Shown here in pieces: positions 1 through 11,849 of a stretch of DNA of 64,000 nt. The stretch is taken from contig OY986435.1 in the NCBI GenBank assembly GCA_963920525.1, positions 273,885,348 to 273,949,347 on the forward strand, given 5' to 3'. The notes under the pieces are model-generated. The model had not been told where the DNA came from. It worked only from the letters and a program-made list of their open reading frames with translations, and did not search any database. A program made the translations under genes and the position numbers. This stretch comes from Dichetophora obliterata. Its lineage: Eukaryota > Arthropoda > Insecta > Diptera > Sciomyzidae. Every line of letters begins with the position of its first letter. Within the stretch, counting starts at the first letter, position 1.

Positions 1-1967
1 TAGTTCAGTGCTATCGAGATCCCGTTTCAGTACCTATATATAGACGCATATATATTGGTGGGTGAATATAGATACCGCATAACATCGTAGGTGAGTCATG
101 AATATATTGCATATTAGTAGAAGGTAGGTTATAATTTGAAATTTTTATATAACAGGTCCTGGCAAAGCGGGAGTGCTGTGTTAGGGCCTACGAATTTTTA
201 GAGAAAAAAAAATCGAAGATTACTACGATTAAAAATTGCGGCAACCAAGTGAAATCTTATAAAAAGATTGAAAATTTAAAGTTGGAGTTTCGGTCGAGAA
301 GTGTAGGTCTAGCTAAATAAATAAGCTCAAACGCTCACGAGCCAACATCAACCAGACAAACAGCTGATTGACACTGGAAATAGTGTTTAAATTCAGGAAA
401 GGTTACTGACCTCAACCGACGTTGGTGCAGCAGAGAGCCAAAACACAGCTGATCGACTGCGTGCATGTGCAAAGTACATAAGCAGTTCAACGACCTCAAA
501 ACGTCAGTATATGTATAGATGCGAAGTTAGCACACCAAACAGGATACAGGGTATTTTGCGATGCAAAGTGGCAAAGTAAATTTGCAGTTGAAATTTTATT
601 TATCACCTAATTAAATTATTAGGAATTAGTGAGTAAAGTAAAGTGAAGTTAAGTTTTTGATTTAGTCTTTTCGCTTTACTGTATTATTTTGAACTTTAGT
701 TTTTAGGTTTTTTTGATTACTTTGAGTTAATGATTAATTTTATTCTTTTCTTTTGGAATTTAAGTTTCCTTATAATTTAAAATTACAGTTTTTTTATTTT
801 TTTTTTTTGGTAATGAGTCTATTTGAATTTTGAATTATCTAATTTATTTGCATTTTTGCTTAAATTCTGAATTCAGCTTATTTTTTTCAGAAAAAACAAA
901 CGGTTTTAATATAATTGAAAAGGAAGGAAAACTGTTAAAAATTTTTTGGTTTTTTTTTATCCTAATTTCTAACTTAATCATTTAACTAAATAAAGAAAAA
1001 AAAACAAGAAGGAACTCAACAAAGCGGATGCTGGCGCCATCAACTTCACTTTTTGGGAAATTGATGAGTTTTTTCTTTATATTGATTTTATACATATATA
1101 TTTACACATATGTCAGCTAGTTACATATATCTGAAACAAAATATAAACAGTTTAATTTCTTTTGAATACTCAAATAAGTGCTAATGAATCTAGATTAATA
1201 AATAAAATTAAAATAAAGATTGAAAAAATTGAAATTAAAGTAAAATTAAATAATAGAAATTAAGATTATGCATATATATATATGTAGACATATATATTTA
1301 TATATGCACATATAAATTCGTGTATATATAAAATATATATATACAAACTCATGTATTTTTAATTGAAAATTTGTTTTAATGAAATTAAACAATGTTGTGA
1401 ATAACAAATTTTTGAAAGTTGATATTTTTGTGCTTTCAAATACGTTCTTTTTGTCTAAGAGTTTAGCTGAAAATTATGAAGTGCTAAACTTTTGGCTGGC
1501 TGGTGTGGATCCTGGGTAGATCCGAAGCAAGGACTGTAGCTATGTAGTCCAAACAGGGCATGGGGTACGGACGGACGTAGTACGGACTTATGACAGAGTA
1601 AGCATTGGGGAACCACATACAAAATTACTTGGAGTCCTTATGTGGTTCACGGCTGCTAACCCAACAGGGCAGACACTGGGTGGGATGGCTTCAGCTGACG
1701 GACTGAGACTTAGGGTTGTAATTGTATACTAATTTCGGTTCTTTTTTCTTATACTTACTTCTTTTAATCTATCTCTTCAATTCTAGTCGATATTTTCTTA
1801 ATTTTCCTATCCTATCTTCTAATTTTTGACACGAAAATTAGTATGTTTTGAGCCAGTGGTGTGCACATGATGGCAAGAACCGCCCCAAAAGCCGTCGAGC
1901 AGCCTGGAATGCCACCGTGTCAATCGCCTGAAGTGCTGCACACCCAACATGGCTTGGCTCATGACAT
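1..1967 (+). mobile_element. Probable 5' LTR region of an LTR retrotransposon (start not visible)
   Basis: This stretch precedes a primer-binding site at 1968, so its 3' part should be the 5' LTR. It would end in CA at 1965-1966 with one spacer base before the site. The 5' boundary cannot be fixed because no second LTR lies in the window. It contains a TATA-like box near 258, GC-richer blocks at 1495-1720 and 1845-1975, and a hairpin-capable pair (GAGCCA near 1850, TGGCTC near 1955). Very long LTRs with a tRNA-Lys primer are known in the Osvaldo and Ulysses lineages of Ty3/gypsy elements, which fits the gag downstream. The LTR extent is inference. Confidence 0.45.
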
Positions 1968-1979
1968 TGGCGCCCAACG
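1968..1979 (+). other. Primer-binding site, tRNA-Lys type
   Basis: TGGCGCCCAACG matches the complement of a tRNA-Lys 3' end including CCA over 12 bases, then diverges. It lies directly after a CA-ending GC-rich block, where the site is expected. It would prime minus-strand DNA synthesis of the element encoding the gag at 3755. Confidence 0.6.
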
Positions 1980-3754
1980 AAATCTTTATTTCAGTTTTAT
2001 TCAAAACTTGTATTGAAGTTTAATTCAATAATATTTAAATTTAAGATTTAATTTCTTTTCTTCAACTTATTGCTTTTGTGTTTTCTTTTCTAATCTTTCT
2101 TCCTTTTAGTTTTATGTCGGATGTTTGTGTTAGTATCGCTATGCACTGTCTCGAGATGTATATGACGAGTTTGTACAACTTTGCGACAGATGCATAATGG
2201 TACTATTGTTAGGTTTTGGTTGACCATGTCGGTGAAAGTTCCTCGTTGTTAGTGTTAATACGCTCAAGAGTCGTACTTCACAGATATGGGATGCATATAA
2301 GGGAAGTGATGCAGCATGTTTGCTTTGCGTGGTGCTTAGGTTCATTGCTACAGTGGTCTGGCATAGTTGGACGCTTGAGGCATGATCTGAAAAAACAGCA
2401 CTCGGATATGAAGGGGCAAGATATTCTTCAGCCGTGTTCGTAGCCAAAGGCTTGAGCATGTTGTGTTGAGTATAAGCTACCTTTTTTGTTAAATAAAAGC
2501 TTTTTCTCTCTTCTTTGTTTTTTTTTGGGTTTTAGAGGACAGTGACATATTAGTGACTTTCATAGCAACAGTGCGACTGCGACTGCGACAGGTTTAAAAT
2601 ACTACATTGGGTTCACACCAGCCACATCTCTCATATTGTTTTATTCGAACTTTTATTCAAGTTTAATTTTGTTTTTTTAAGTTGGTTTTTTTATTATTTC
2701 TTCCCTTACTTTGAATAATTTTATTTTGTTATTTTATTTTAATTTTTTTTGCATTTGGCATACAAAATAAAAATTGTCATATTGATATTTTGCTGTATCA
2801 AGTTTGATATCATATTTTCAGTATTAAAATTCGGGCTTAACAGCTAGTTGCATTTTTTGTAGATATTTTTTTGTTACTGATAGTTCTTTTACATTCTTGG
2901 AGATATAAAGAGTTATAACATCCTTTAATAATTCATTTTTTCCTTTGAATTATTTCTACTTTGTTATTTAAATTTGCTTAATATAGTGGTTAAGTTCCTA
3001 TAGGAAATGAATTTTATAATTGTACTGTTGTTAAGTGGTCAACCGATCTTACCGTCAATTTTTTATCATTCTGCGAGGTATTTTGGGTGAATGAATGATA
3101 TTGAATTGTGGAGTTTGCACTTATCTGGCATTTTTTTTTATATAAGTTTTTATTAGTTTATGTTTTTTTATTTGAAATTTTGTAAATTTTTGGATAATTT
3201 AAAATATCTAAAATTGGTACAATTTTCTGAACTTTTTTAGTTTATAGGTTTTGTGAGTTTGGATTTTTTTTTTAATTATTTTTGGATAAATTGGGTTATT
3301 TAAACAGTTACATTTTTGCTTAATTTTTTTTAGTTTAAAGCTTTTTGCATTTGAATTTCTGAATTATTTTTCGCGGATTGCTTTTATTTTCTCAATTTTT
3401 TTTCTACTAATTAACTTGTTTTATTTTGGTTGGTTACTGTAAGTTTGTATTTTTAAATTATTTAGAATATTAAAATAGGTAAATTCTTCTGAATTTTTTT
3501 TTTAGCTTATGATGTTTTGAATTTGCAATTTGAATTATTATTGCTGAGTGATGTCATTTTAGCAATCGGGTTTTTCATTGTATTATTTTACTAGTAATTT
3601 TTTTATTTTTGGTTTTGGTTATTCATTTTATGGTTAAATTTTTGAATTTTTAAGTTCTTCTAGTGGTAGTATATACGGCACAGAGAATTTTTTTGTTTTA
3701 ACCGTGCAAGCCAGCAAGGGCTTTAGGTTCTTAATTTGTTTTGGGTTTTTGTGC
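1980..3754 (+). other. Leader between primer site and gag
   Basis: A 1.8-kb, very T-rich leader. A more complex block at 2120-2460 has short open frames on both strands but none with a recognisable domain. I see no gene. Long leaders occur in elements with tRNA-Lys primer sites of this kind. Confidence 0.4.
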
Positions 3755-5050
3755 ATGGAGGAAGCACAAGAGCCATCAGAATCTAACAGAGTCGAGCGGT
3801 TATTGTGGGAAGGACGTCAGTTGCTTGCAAGCGGAAGGCGGGTAACACGTAGTGTAACTCGTGCGTTAGGTGTCCAAGCTAGTAGTGGTACCCATACTTT
3901 GGAGAGTGACGCTAGTTACGTCGAAGGTAGCAATGAGCAAGCAAACCGGCTTGTTGAAGTTATTAGCAAGAGGGTAGGAACATCGGAAAGTCTTAGGGTA
4001 GCAAACGACCTTTCCAGTAACAGCGTTGAAGATACCCTTAGTTTTTCAAGGAAACTTGAGCGGGTGTTCGAAATGTCGATGGAAGAAGGGGCAGGAGGAG
4101 TTGAAAAGAAAGCAGCGGAGATTGTTAATGAAGGTAGCACGGCTGTTACAAACCTTCGGATGAGTCAGGTAATGGCTATGTTAATGCAGCAAAACCAATT
4201 GATGGTCAACTGTATGGAAGAGGTGCGTAATGTACGAGGTGAGGTGGGGGCGTTAAATAATCGCATTGCAGAGATCGAAGGGTCGATGCACTCAAACGCA
4301 GCGCTTCATCCTCCGTCTACCACCTCAACGCCAACCATTGATAAGGCTGTTAGAAGTGCTGGCATAGCTGTAGGTGCTAAAGCGGCGGTAAAAAAGAGGG
4401 TCAGCACCGAAAACAGAGAGCGAGAAGATCTACCGAGGCAAGATCAGACGGCGAAGACATATAGCCAGAGCGAGGTAGAAAGACGTAAGAATGTGGACCT
4501 GGATAGGTGGCACATAAAGTTTGGAGGGTCTGCCAAGGACATGACGTTGGAGAGTTTTGTTTTTAGGATTGAGAGAATGCGAGAGCAATATGAAATCTCC
4601 TTTAATCAACTTTATTCAGACTTCCACTGTCCACTAACTGGTAGCGCTGCCAATTGGTATTGGCAAGTCTTAGAAGATCATGCAGAAGATGATCTGTTTG
4701 ATTATTTCGAGCTCAAGAAAGAGCTATTAACTCACTTCAAGTCCGCCGAATCGGACTTTGAAATAATCAAGGAAATTATGGATAGGAAGCAGCTGGTAGG
4801 AGAAAGTTTTGAGGATTTCTACGCAGAGATCCACAATCTAACTTTCAAGCTTAGGAAAAAGATACCTGAACAGGAGTTAGTTGGCATAATAAAGGGGAAT
4901 CTGAAGACCAGCTTAGCCACGTTGACTTTTGCCTCACAATTTAAGACACTAGCTGACTTGAAGCGCGAATGTCAGAAAGCCGAAAAATTAGTGCGAGAAG
5001 GTAGAGCTAAGGCAAGGCAAGTCAACGAAATTGACGCCAACAAATTTTAG
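3755..5050 (+). CDS. Retrotransposon gag-like protein (Ty3/gypsy, Osvaldo-like)
   Basis: The ORF is 431 codons from the first ATG (3755); the frame is open slightly upstream from a GTG, but that segment is not gag-like. Residues 1-230 are polar and low-complexity with a Met/Gln-rich helical stretch (MAMLMQQNQLM) that could be coiled coil. Residues about 255-420 look like a Retrotrans_gag capsid domain: a W-x-IKFGG start, an AANWYW core, a HFKSAESDFEI segment and an SFEDFYAEIHNL helix. No CCHC zinc knuckle is present, and no protease or reverse transcriptase follows. Gag would form the virus-like particle. An Arc-like domesticated gag is an alternative, but the adjacent primer site and LTR-like DNA favour an element cut off after gag. 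Confidence 0.75.
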   Translation: MEEAQEPSESNRVERLLWEGRQLLASGRRVTRSVTRALGVQASSGTHTLESDASYVEGSNEQANRLVEVISKRVGTSESLRVANDLSSNSVEDTLSFSRKLERVFEMSMEEGAGGVEKKAAEIVNEGSTAVTNLRMSQVMAMLMQQNQLMVNCMEEVRNVRGEVGALNNRIAEIEGSMHSNAALHPPSTTSTPTIDKAVRSAGIAVGAKAAVKKRVSTENREREDLPRQDQTAKTYSQSEVERRKNVDLDRWHIKFGGSAKDMTLESFVFRIERMREQYEISFNQLYSDFHCPLTGSAANWYWQVLEDHAEDDLFDYFELKKELLTHFKSAESDFEIIKEIMDRKQLVGESFEDFYAEIHNLTFKLRKKIPEQELVGIIKGNLKTSLATLTFASQFKTLADLKRECQKAEKLVREGRAKARQVNEIDANKF

Positions 5051-5343
5051 TAATAGTATAAGTAATAGTATAAGTAACAGTAACAGTATAAGTTCGTTAA
5101 ACTCTCAACTGGCGGAGATAACCGGGAACTCTGTCCAGACAGGCAAATACCCGGAAGCTCCGGCTCAATAAAAATTTTAGGCAGTTTTAAGTCTGAGCAG
5201 CGCTCGAAAGAAGTACAGAAACCAAAACCTCAGGTAAAAAGTCTGCATCAACGACTTGTAGAGTAGCTGAAACTTCCGTTATTTCGGAATTTTCTGTAAC
5301 AGCTGCTTTCTTTGCTACTGGGCAAAATTTTTCATTTTGATTT
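5051..5343 (+). other. Remnant after gag with Ser/Asn codon repeats
   Basis: AGTAATAGTATA-type units repeat directly after the gag stop and are open in the +1 frame as a Ser/Asn/Ile-rich tail running on for about 40 codons to a TAA near 5169. This could be the original gag C-terminus displaced by a frameshift. After about 5170 no frame stays open, and no pol motif is seen before the MITE at 5352. Confidence 0.4.
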
Positions 5344-5351
5344 ATAAATAT

Positions 5352-5660
5352 TAGGGCGGGTCAATTTGTATGGACGAATTTTTTGGTGGTCTGGCTCAGC
5401 GAAATTCGTAAAATACATGTAATTTCAAGACTTTTTCTCCACTACAGCATATACAAATTCTGAAAAAAAGCTATCCGGACTTTCGTAAATAGATTTTGTT
5501 CTCAATTATAAAATATGAATGTATGAATGTATGTGTATGAATCTATTTACGAAAGTCCGCACAGCTTTTTTTCAGAATTTGTATATGCTGTAGTGGAGAA
5601 AAAGTCTTGAAATTACATGTATTTTACGAATTTCGCTGAGCCAGAATTTGACCCGCCCTA
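5352..5660. mobile_element. Foldback MITE with 8-bp target duplication, copy 1 (hAT-type)
   Basis: The element is 309 bp, starts TAGGGCGGGTCAA, ends with the reverse complement, and is flanked by perfect 8-bp repeats ATAAATAT (5344-5351 and 5661-5668). The arms pair over about 130 bases around a short loop with ATGAATGTATG repeats. The left arm carries about 23 extra bases just inside the terminus (around 5366-5389) that the right arm lacks. An 8-bp duplication fits the hAT superfamily. There is no coding capacity. A near-identical copy lies at 59773-60080. Confidence 0.9.
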
Positions 5661-5668
5661 ATAAATAT

Positions 5669-7354
5669 ATATCAAAAAATGTACAAATTTTATATTTTTC
5701 GTTAAATTCAATAAAATTTTATGTTGTTTGACCAACGGTTTGGAGAAAAATTCGATAATGTGAATTCATTTTTCTTTACTGGACGTTTTCTTTAATTGTG
5801 TTTAAAGTTTAGCTAGATGTCAAAGGCAGCTGTTTGAATTGCAGTTGTTCTAGTTGTTGTTGTTGCGAACGGATTTAACCAATGCAGAACCAAGTTTTCA
5901 AACAAAGCTCAAAGCTTTGTTTTAAGTCATGTTTTTGTTTTGTTATGTTATTTACGTTAAAATACTTGAAATTAATTTTTCCTGTTATGTTCTTATTCTT
6001 AGTTCTTGAAGAAGTCATGAAGTTTCAGATGGATGCGTCAAAATTAAACTAAAAAAATTGCCTAGTTAGACCCCGTTACCCATCCTAGGGCTTATGCTGT
6101 TGCCAGTTCTTCGGTAGAGGTTTCTTTCGTAGCATCCATAACTTTTTTTTTCTCTTGCGGATTTTGATGTACATGCCAATTCTTCGGGTATGCTGGCAAT
6201 TTCTCAGCGGTCGTCGATTTTCTTGCCCTTCCTCTTGCGGATTTAAATGAAGATGGTATTTGGAAGATTCAAAATTTTCTTGCAGCCATTCATTATATTT
6301 TTCATTGAAATATTTAGTTGAACGATGAAAGTTCTTCCATTTAGACTTTATTTTTAGGAATAGCTTGTGGATCCGTCGTTGGATTTAAGATGTTTCGAAA
6401 CTTTCCTCTACAATATCGAGATGTTTTTGTATTGCTGCCTTGAAATTTATTTCACTCGATAAACTTTTGAAAAGTTCAAAAACAATATGGTTTGGAATTG
6501 ACATTTTCAAATTTAAATATTATGATGATGGGAAACGATATGTTTTCAGTGTTTTATGACTTTAATTAAGAAAAAATAACTAACTTTCCATGATGAAAAA
6601 TGGTCGACTTACATATGCTCTTTTAAAGGTTAAAAAATTAGGAAAGACAAATAATAAAATTTTATGGTTTAGCCGAAAAAGAGCATTATGAAACTTTCCC
6701 ACTATTCAAATTTGCAAATATTACCGGATACAGGGGCTTTCGGGTAGTATGAAGATTTAAATTCAAGTGAATAAATAGTTTGAAGTGGCGCTGTTTTCAA
6801 GTTGTATACAACATATATAAACATTATGACAAATTAACATGATTTCAGTGTTATTCATTAATCAGCCCAATATTTTTATTTATAAAATTACAGTGAAACT
6901 GGAGCAATTTAATTGTTTTATTTTATATTTAAAACCATTTATATATAACAGCATATAACTTTAATATATTTTCTATAAAGTAATGTCTTCAAATTAAGAA
7001 AAAAAAACTTAAACACAATGTCATAAATACTCCAATGTGACATAAAAAAAAGAGTAAAAAATTTATAATAAACTAAATATTAATACAAATATTTTGACTG
7101 TGCTGCAAGCTATGATAAAACGTTTTCTCACAACTATGTATTCGTATGTTTTTGATCAATTTATTGACATAATACAGACTTACTACGGTACTATTTCAGG
7201 TGAATTTCGTGGTACTTGTTGGGTATGTTTCGAGTACATTATAGTTAAGACTCGGGCCAGTTTCGATACATATCAGCTACTTTGACACGATATGTGAATT
7301 CTGTTCTGGGGTCCTGTTCGCAAAAACTTCTTAGCTTTTAAAAATAAAATTGAG
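5669..7354. other. AT-rich stretch without recognised features
   Basis: No gene recognised. The only frame near 7094-7285 (63 codons) is not domain-like. The segment at 6050-6420 is somewhat more complex (GTTACCCATCC, TTCTTGCCCTTCC) but is broken by stops in all frames. It may be old TE or host intergenic DNA. Confidence 0.4.
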
Positions 7355-7399
7355 TCTGTTACCAACGCCGTAGATAGGTGTTTTATAAGGAGGGGTTTT

Positions 7400-7480
7400 A
7401 GGTTAGGTTAAAGTGGCTGTCACTTTTCAGAGACACACTTAAGCCAATGAGGCCCATTGTTATACCATAGGGTTAATTTC
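7400..7480 (+). repeat. GGTTAGGTTA-type dispersed repeat, copy 1
   Basis: GGTTAGGTTAAAGTGG is followed by CACACTTAAGCCAATG and TATACCATAGGG. A second copy with the same order of blocks is at 34576-34657. I remember this kind of repeat from tephritid flies; its mechanism is unknown to me. Confidence 0.5.
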
Positions 7481-7682
7481 CCTACTCAATTTCTATTTGA
7501 ACCAATGAAAGCTGTTTACAAAGCTGTAGATTTTATGGGGGAGGGGACGGGACGGGTGGGTTGTTGAAGCAAAAACTATAAAAAATCGATTCAATTGCTT
7601 CATTTGGAGCAGAACGACAAGTATTGATTTAAGTAGTATAACAAAAACAGACATTTTAAAAAGAAAACCATATATATATACA

Positions 7683-8428
7683 TTAGGGCGCCTTACTTAA
7701 AAAGTTGTTTGGGGCAGTTCCTCAAAAAAATCCTTGGCTTATGTTATGATGACTCCACAAATATTTCGACTCTAGCGATAGCCATCCATCAGCTGCAATG
7801 GTTTGAAATAACCTAAAAAAATCAAGTTTTTTGTACATATATTGGCTGGTGTGTTAGTTAGAAAAATTGAAATGATCTGAAATAATATTTTTGAAAAAGT
7901 TCTCCCAATCTACATCAAAAAACTTTAAATTTTTGCATTCGAATTAAAAAAATGATGTTTTTCGTGCACTTTTATGTTTTTTTTAAAGTTATTTTCACTA
8001 AAGATAAAAAAACTTAATTATTTCTATTCTATTTCTTGTCAGAATTGCTTAAACTGGAAAAATCAAAACTGAAATATTAATTAAAAAATAAACACCTACT
8101 GACAAAAATAAAGCTATGAAATTATTAAAATTTTTAAATTTTTTGTATGGAAATAAAATAAAAGATATCAAAAATTTTTTGATGCAGATTGGAAGAGATT
8201 TTTCTGGCCTATAATGGCCTGATATTTTGATTTTTTAAAACTATTATGCCAGCAAATATTTTTTCACAAAAATCGATTTTTAGAGGTTATTTCAAACCAT
8301 TTCAGCTTACGGATGGCTATATGTAGAGTCGAAATATTTGGGGAATCATCATAACACAAACCCAGGTTTATTTTGAAGGAAAGACTCTATCAACTTTTTT
8401 CTTTTCTATGGATCATTAGGCGCCTTAA
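7683..8428. mobile_element. Foldback element, 746 bp
   Basis: Ends TTAGGGCGCCTTA and TTAGGCGCCTTAA are inverted. Subterminal blocks also pair: CAAATATTTCGACTCT (about 7755) with AGAGTCGAAATATTTG (about 8326), and GGTTTGAAATAACC (about 7800) with GGTTATTTCAAACC (about 8286). The interior is AT-rich and non-coding. It is inserted in the hAT composite. Confidence 0.65.
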
Positions 8429-9712
8429 CATAGTTGTAGATACTTACATAGTTAGCTCATTAATTTTTTTTGGAACGCGAAGCCAATTTATCGATGACTG
8501 TTTCCTCTTTCATAGAAATATCCTTCTGAATTTTTAACATACCAAGGAGAGGAACTAGACATTTTCTGTTTTTCAAGTTGAGTCAGTGCAGTTCTAATTA
8601 CGCTCTTCATGAACCTTTACGATGTATGTGCAGTGATTTCAATGATAACTTCAACATGATTAATTTTTCTGATTCGGTAGACGTCTTAAAACGGAAAATT
8701 ATATTACATTTAAATAATTAAATCAATTTAACTTCATCCTAATATACCTAACGCAGTTTTATAACAATATAATATTGGTAATTGAGATTGTTCTGTTTCT
8801 CTTTTTTGTCTCGATATTATGTTTTATAAAGTAAGCACCATCAAATATGAATCGTTTTTAAAACTTACTTTTTAATTATTCAATAATTTAATTTTTAATC
8901 GTATTGGGATATACGTGCTCACGTGGTTTCCTGATTTGAAATTAGACTGAACTCACACTATCACCTGGATTGGTGTGCCAGAGTATATCTATTTTCCATA
9001 CAAGTTTATGCCTGCGTTGGCCCAAAAGCATATCCAACTAATTGGGATTTTGATTTGGCGGATATGAGATTTATCTCATTTCCACGTAGGTCCTTGGGTT
9101 GGACAATGGCCGCAAACCAGTTAAAATGAGTTTAGTGTTTTTGATTGTACCTTAAATTGATAATTACTATTATTTAATTCGATGTTGCTTATTTATATAG
9201 AATCAAGTATACTTAAGTACGCGTTTATATATATTCAATTTTTAAATTCCGCTGAAAAGCCAATTAATATGCTTAGTGGAAAATCCTAATTCCCAATAGG
9301 GGGTATGTTTTATTACGTAGGTGCATTCTGTCTGTCCCGTCTGATTCGGGCAGATTTTAGAATGTGAATCGTGCATGCGTATAGGACGGGTATACGTATC
9401 TTTGGAAGATTTCATACCTCCGGACGAATCAAAAAAAAAAAAAAAATATTTAAAAGCACTAAGCCATAACATCATTCTATAAGATCTTTATCGATTTTTT
9501 ACAACAGTATAGTCATAGCTGACATAAATTGCAACGAAAAATTCTGCACTCGTAACTGCATACATTAATTGGTGTGCTTGAGACGAAGTGTCACCGCTAG
9601 AATTTGAGGAGAACATTTTTTAAAACCACTGTGCGATACTTATACACAGGTTAAAAAATCGTGAAACTGCCGTACAATGTACAAACTGAATTCACAATTA
9701 CGTTCATTTAAT

Positions 9713-10266
9713 AACACTGTAGGGAAATCAAAAAGACACACGAAGATGACGAGAATGTAAACTTATTTTTTGGTCAGAGAATTTAGTGGCATACTCAGTT
9801 TTTCCCAATCAGATCAAAATCTCGAGATATTTGCGATTAAAATTTAGTCACTTTTAGACCCATTTTTAGTTATATTTTCCTTAATTTTGGAGAACAAAAA
9901 TATTGACCACCTCCGATTTTGCTTAAACTTTCAGAATTTAATCTACATATAAAAATACTAATTTAAGTAAAAAATTTACAGATTTTTTTAAAGATTTTAC
10001 ATTGAAAATTCAACTTTGGTCAAAATGGAGAGAAATGCAATCTTCACGTTGGAGGTATTTTCGAAAATATAATAAAAATTAATTGTTAAAATACTATACA
10101 AAAATTTTTAAATGAAGGTCATATGATGGTCAAATAACAAAAATCTGAATATCTCGAGAATTTGATATGCTTTGGAAAAACTGAATGTGCCACTAAATTC
10201 TGCAACCAAAAATTAAGTTCATGTGTCTCAGCTTTTTTTTTGTGTTTTTCAAAAGTTGAGCATTGT
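9713..10266. mobile_element. Degenerate inverted-repeat element
   Basis: The left arm has TTTTTTGGTCAGAGAATTTA and GCATACTCAGTTTTTCC (9765-9810). The right arm is its inverse near 10160-10215 (TCTCGAGAATTTGATATGC, GGAAAAACTGAATGTGCC). The ends are only loosely matched (CACTGTAGGG against CATTGTGGG). Non-coding, old. Confidence 0.5.
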
Positions 10267-10411
10267 GGGTACGCATTGCTTATCATCATTTGAATTTCAC
10301 AGACTGCCTTAGAATAATTTTGTCCAATTTATATGTGTACATTCTGCAAACGCTAGTACGTAAACAACAATACATAGGAAAACAATTAAGAAAATAGTTT
10401 ATATTTTATTA

Positions 10412-11663
10412 TCAGGGTCCGCCATCTAACTTTTTTTTTCAACTAGTGCTTATTTCGTGAATGGTAACACTTAGCTCATGTCTGATTTTACAGTCTTATC
10501 CTTCCGCTGAACGAATATGGTTGTGTATACGCTTGAACAACGCTGGGAAATATTGCGACATCACTTTGAAAATCATGGTAATGTTGCAGAATGTGTGCGA
10601 AAATTGCGTACGGATTTTGGAAGAAGAGAAGCACCGTCAGCTCCGTATGTTCGTTATCTTGTGAAAAAAGTGAAAGAAACTGGCATCCTCATCGATAAAC
10701 CAAAGCGTGAAAAGCTAAAAGCAGTGCGTTCACCCGAGAATATTGCTGCTGTGGCAGAAAGAACATTTCGGAGACATCATTGAGACGAATTTTACATAAA
10801 GACCTTGGCATGACGCCATACAAAGTCCAATTGGTTCAGGAGTTGAAGCCAACTGACCATCCAATGCGTTTTCGCTTCGCTAAGTGGGCCTACGATCGAC
10901 TTACAGAATATGCCGATTTTGCCAAAAAAAATCATCTTTTCAGTTAAAGGTCATTTTGATCTTGGCGGGTATGTAAACAAGCAAAATTGTCGCATTTGGG
11001 GCACAGAAAACCCGCACGCATACATTGAAAAGCCGCTGCACCCAAAACGAGTCACTGTTTGGTGCGGATTTTGGCCCAGAGGCATAATTGGGCCATTTTT
11101 CTTCGAAAATGAGCAAGGAGTGGCCGTTACAGTCAATGGCGATCGTTATCGGGCCATGTTGAACGAATTTTTGTTCACGAAAATTGAAGAGGAGGATATT
11201 GGCAACATTTGGTTTCAACAGGACGGCGCTACGTGCCACACAGCCGAAGCTACACTCGATGTTTTGCGCCCTGTTTTTGAAGATCGCATTATCAGCCGCA
11301 GAGCTGATGTCGTTTGGCCACCTCGGAGCTGCGATTTGACACCGTTGGACTATTATTTGTGGGGTGCCCTCAAAGATAAGTGTTACGCCGACAAGCCAGA
11401 GACAATTGACGCTTTAAAGGACAATATTCGTGAAGCCATTGGTGAAATACAGCTGCACACAATCGATAATGTGCTTAAAAATTGGACCGATCGTGTAGGC
11501 TACTGCATGGCCAGCCGAATCAGCTATTTGAATGAAATTATTTTCCATTATTAACCGGAAGGATTGTACTTACAAATAAAAAAAGAACTTTTAGAAAATA
11601 CCCAGAAGTTTTTTTTATAGAATTTTCAAAAAAAAAAAAACAAAAGTTATTTGCCGGACTCTT
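10412..11663 (+). mobile_element. mariner element, DD41D (rosa-type)
   Basis: The element is 1252 bp, flanked by TA on both sides (10410-10411 and 11664-11665). The imperfect terminal repeats are about 25 bp (TCAGGGTCCGCCATCTAACT at the left; AAGAGTCCGGCAAATAACTT as the inverse of the right end). It encodes one broken transposase (10517-11554). It sits inside the hAT-ended composite and is therefore younger than that insertion. Confidence 0.85.
10517..11554 (+). pseudogene. DD41D mariner transposase, frameshifted
   Basis: The N-terminal frame (10517-10783) gives a helix-turn-helix start (YTLEQRWEILRHHFENHGN). A second frame at about 10780-10905 continues with LRRILHKDLGMTPYKVQL. A third (10910-11554) holds the catalytic half: RVTVWCGFW, WFQQDGATCHTAEATLD and WPPRSCDLTPLDYYLWG. 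From the Asp in QQDGA to the Asp in LTPLD are 41 residues, the spacing of the DD41D group first described in Ceratitis rosa. The first catalytic Asp, expected in an FSDEAHF-like motif, is replaced: the frame reads FSVKGHF. Two frameshifts (near 10780 and 10910) plus this loss make it dead. It would have cut and pasted the element at TA sites. Confidence 0.85.
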
Positions 11664-11849
11664 TATTTAACTTAATGTCTGCTAAACAAACTAAGCATGT
11701 ACATTGAACAATTTTTAATTTATCTTCATGTTATGGTAATTAAATAATTTGGAATATCTGTGCTTTTGTTTAATATATAAAAAAAGGTTTAATTGCTAAG
11801 GGGGGTTGGAAGCCTCTGAACCCCCCATATCTACGGCGTTGTCTGTTAC

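Larger units (their letters stand above)
7363..11841. mobile_element. hAT-ended composite element with 8-bp target duplication
   Basis: The termini are CAACGCCGTAGATAGG at 7363 and its inverse ATATCTACGGCGTTG ending at 11841, flanked by perfect 8-bp repeats TCTGTTAC (7355-7362 and 11842-11849). Ends of the form CA..GCCGTAG..(A/T)GGGG with 8-bp duplications are typical of hAT elements. No hAT transposase is recognisable inside. The 4.5 kb is largely later insertions: foldbacks at 7683 and 9713 and a mariner at 10412. The sequence near 9015-9125 has a short open frame (KAYPTNWDFDLADMRF) that I cannot assign. Confidence 0.82.
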
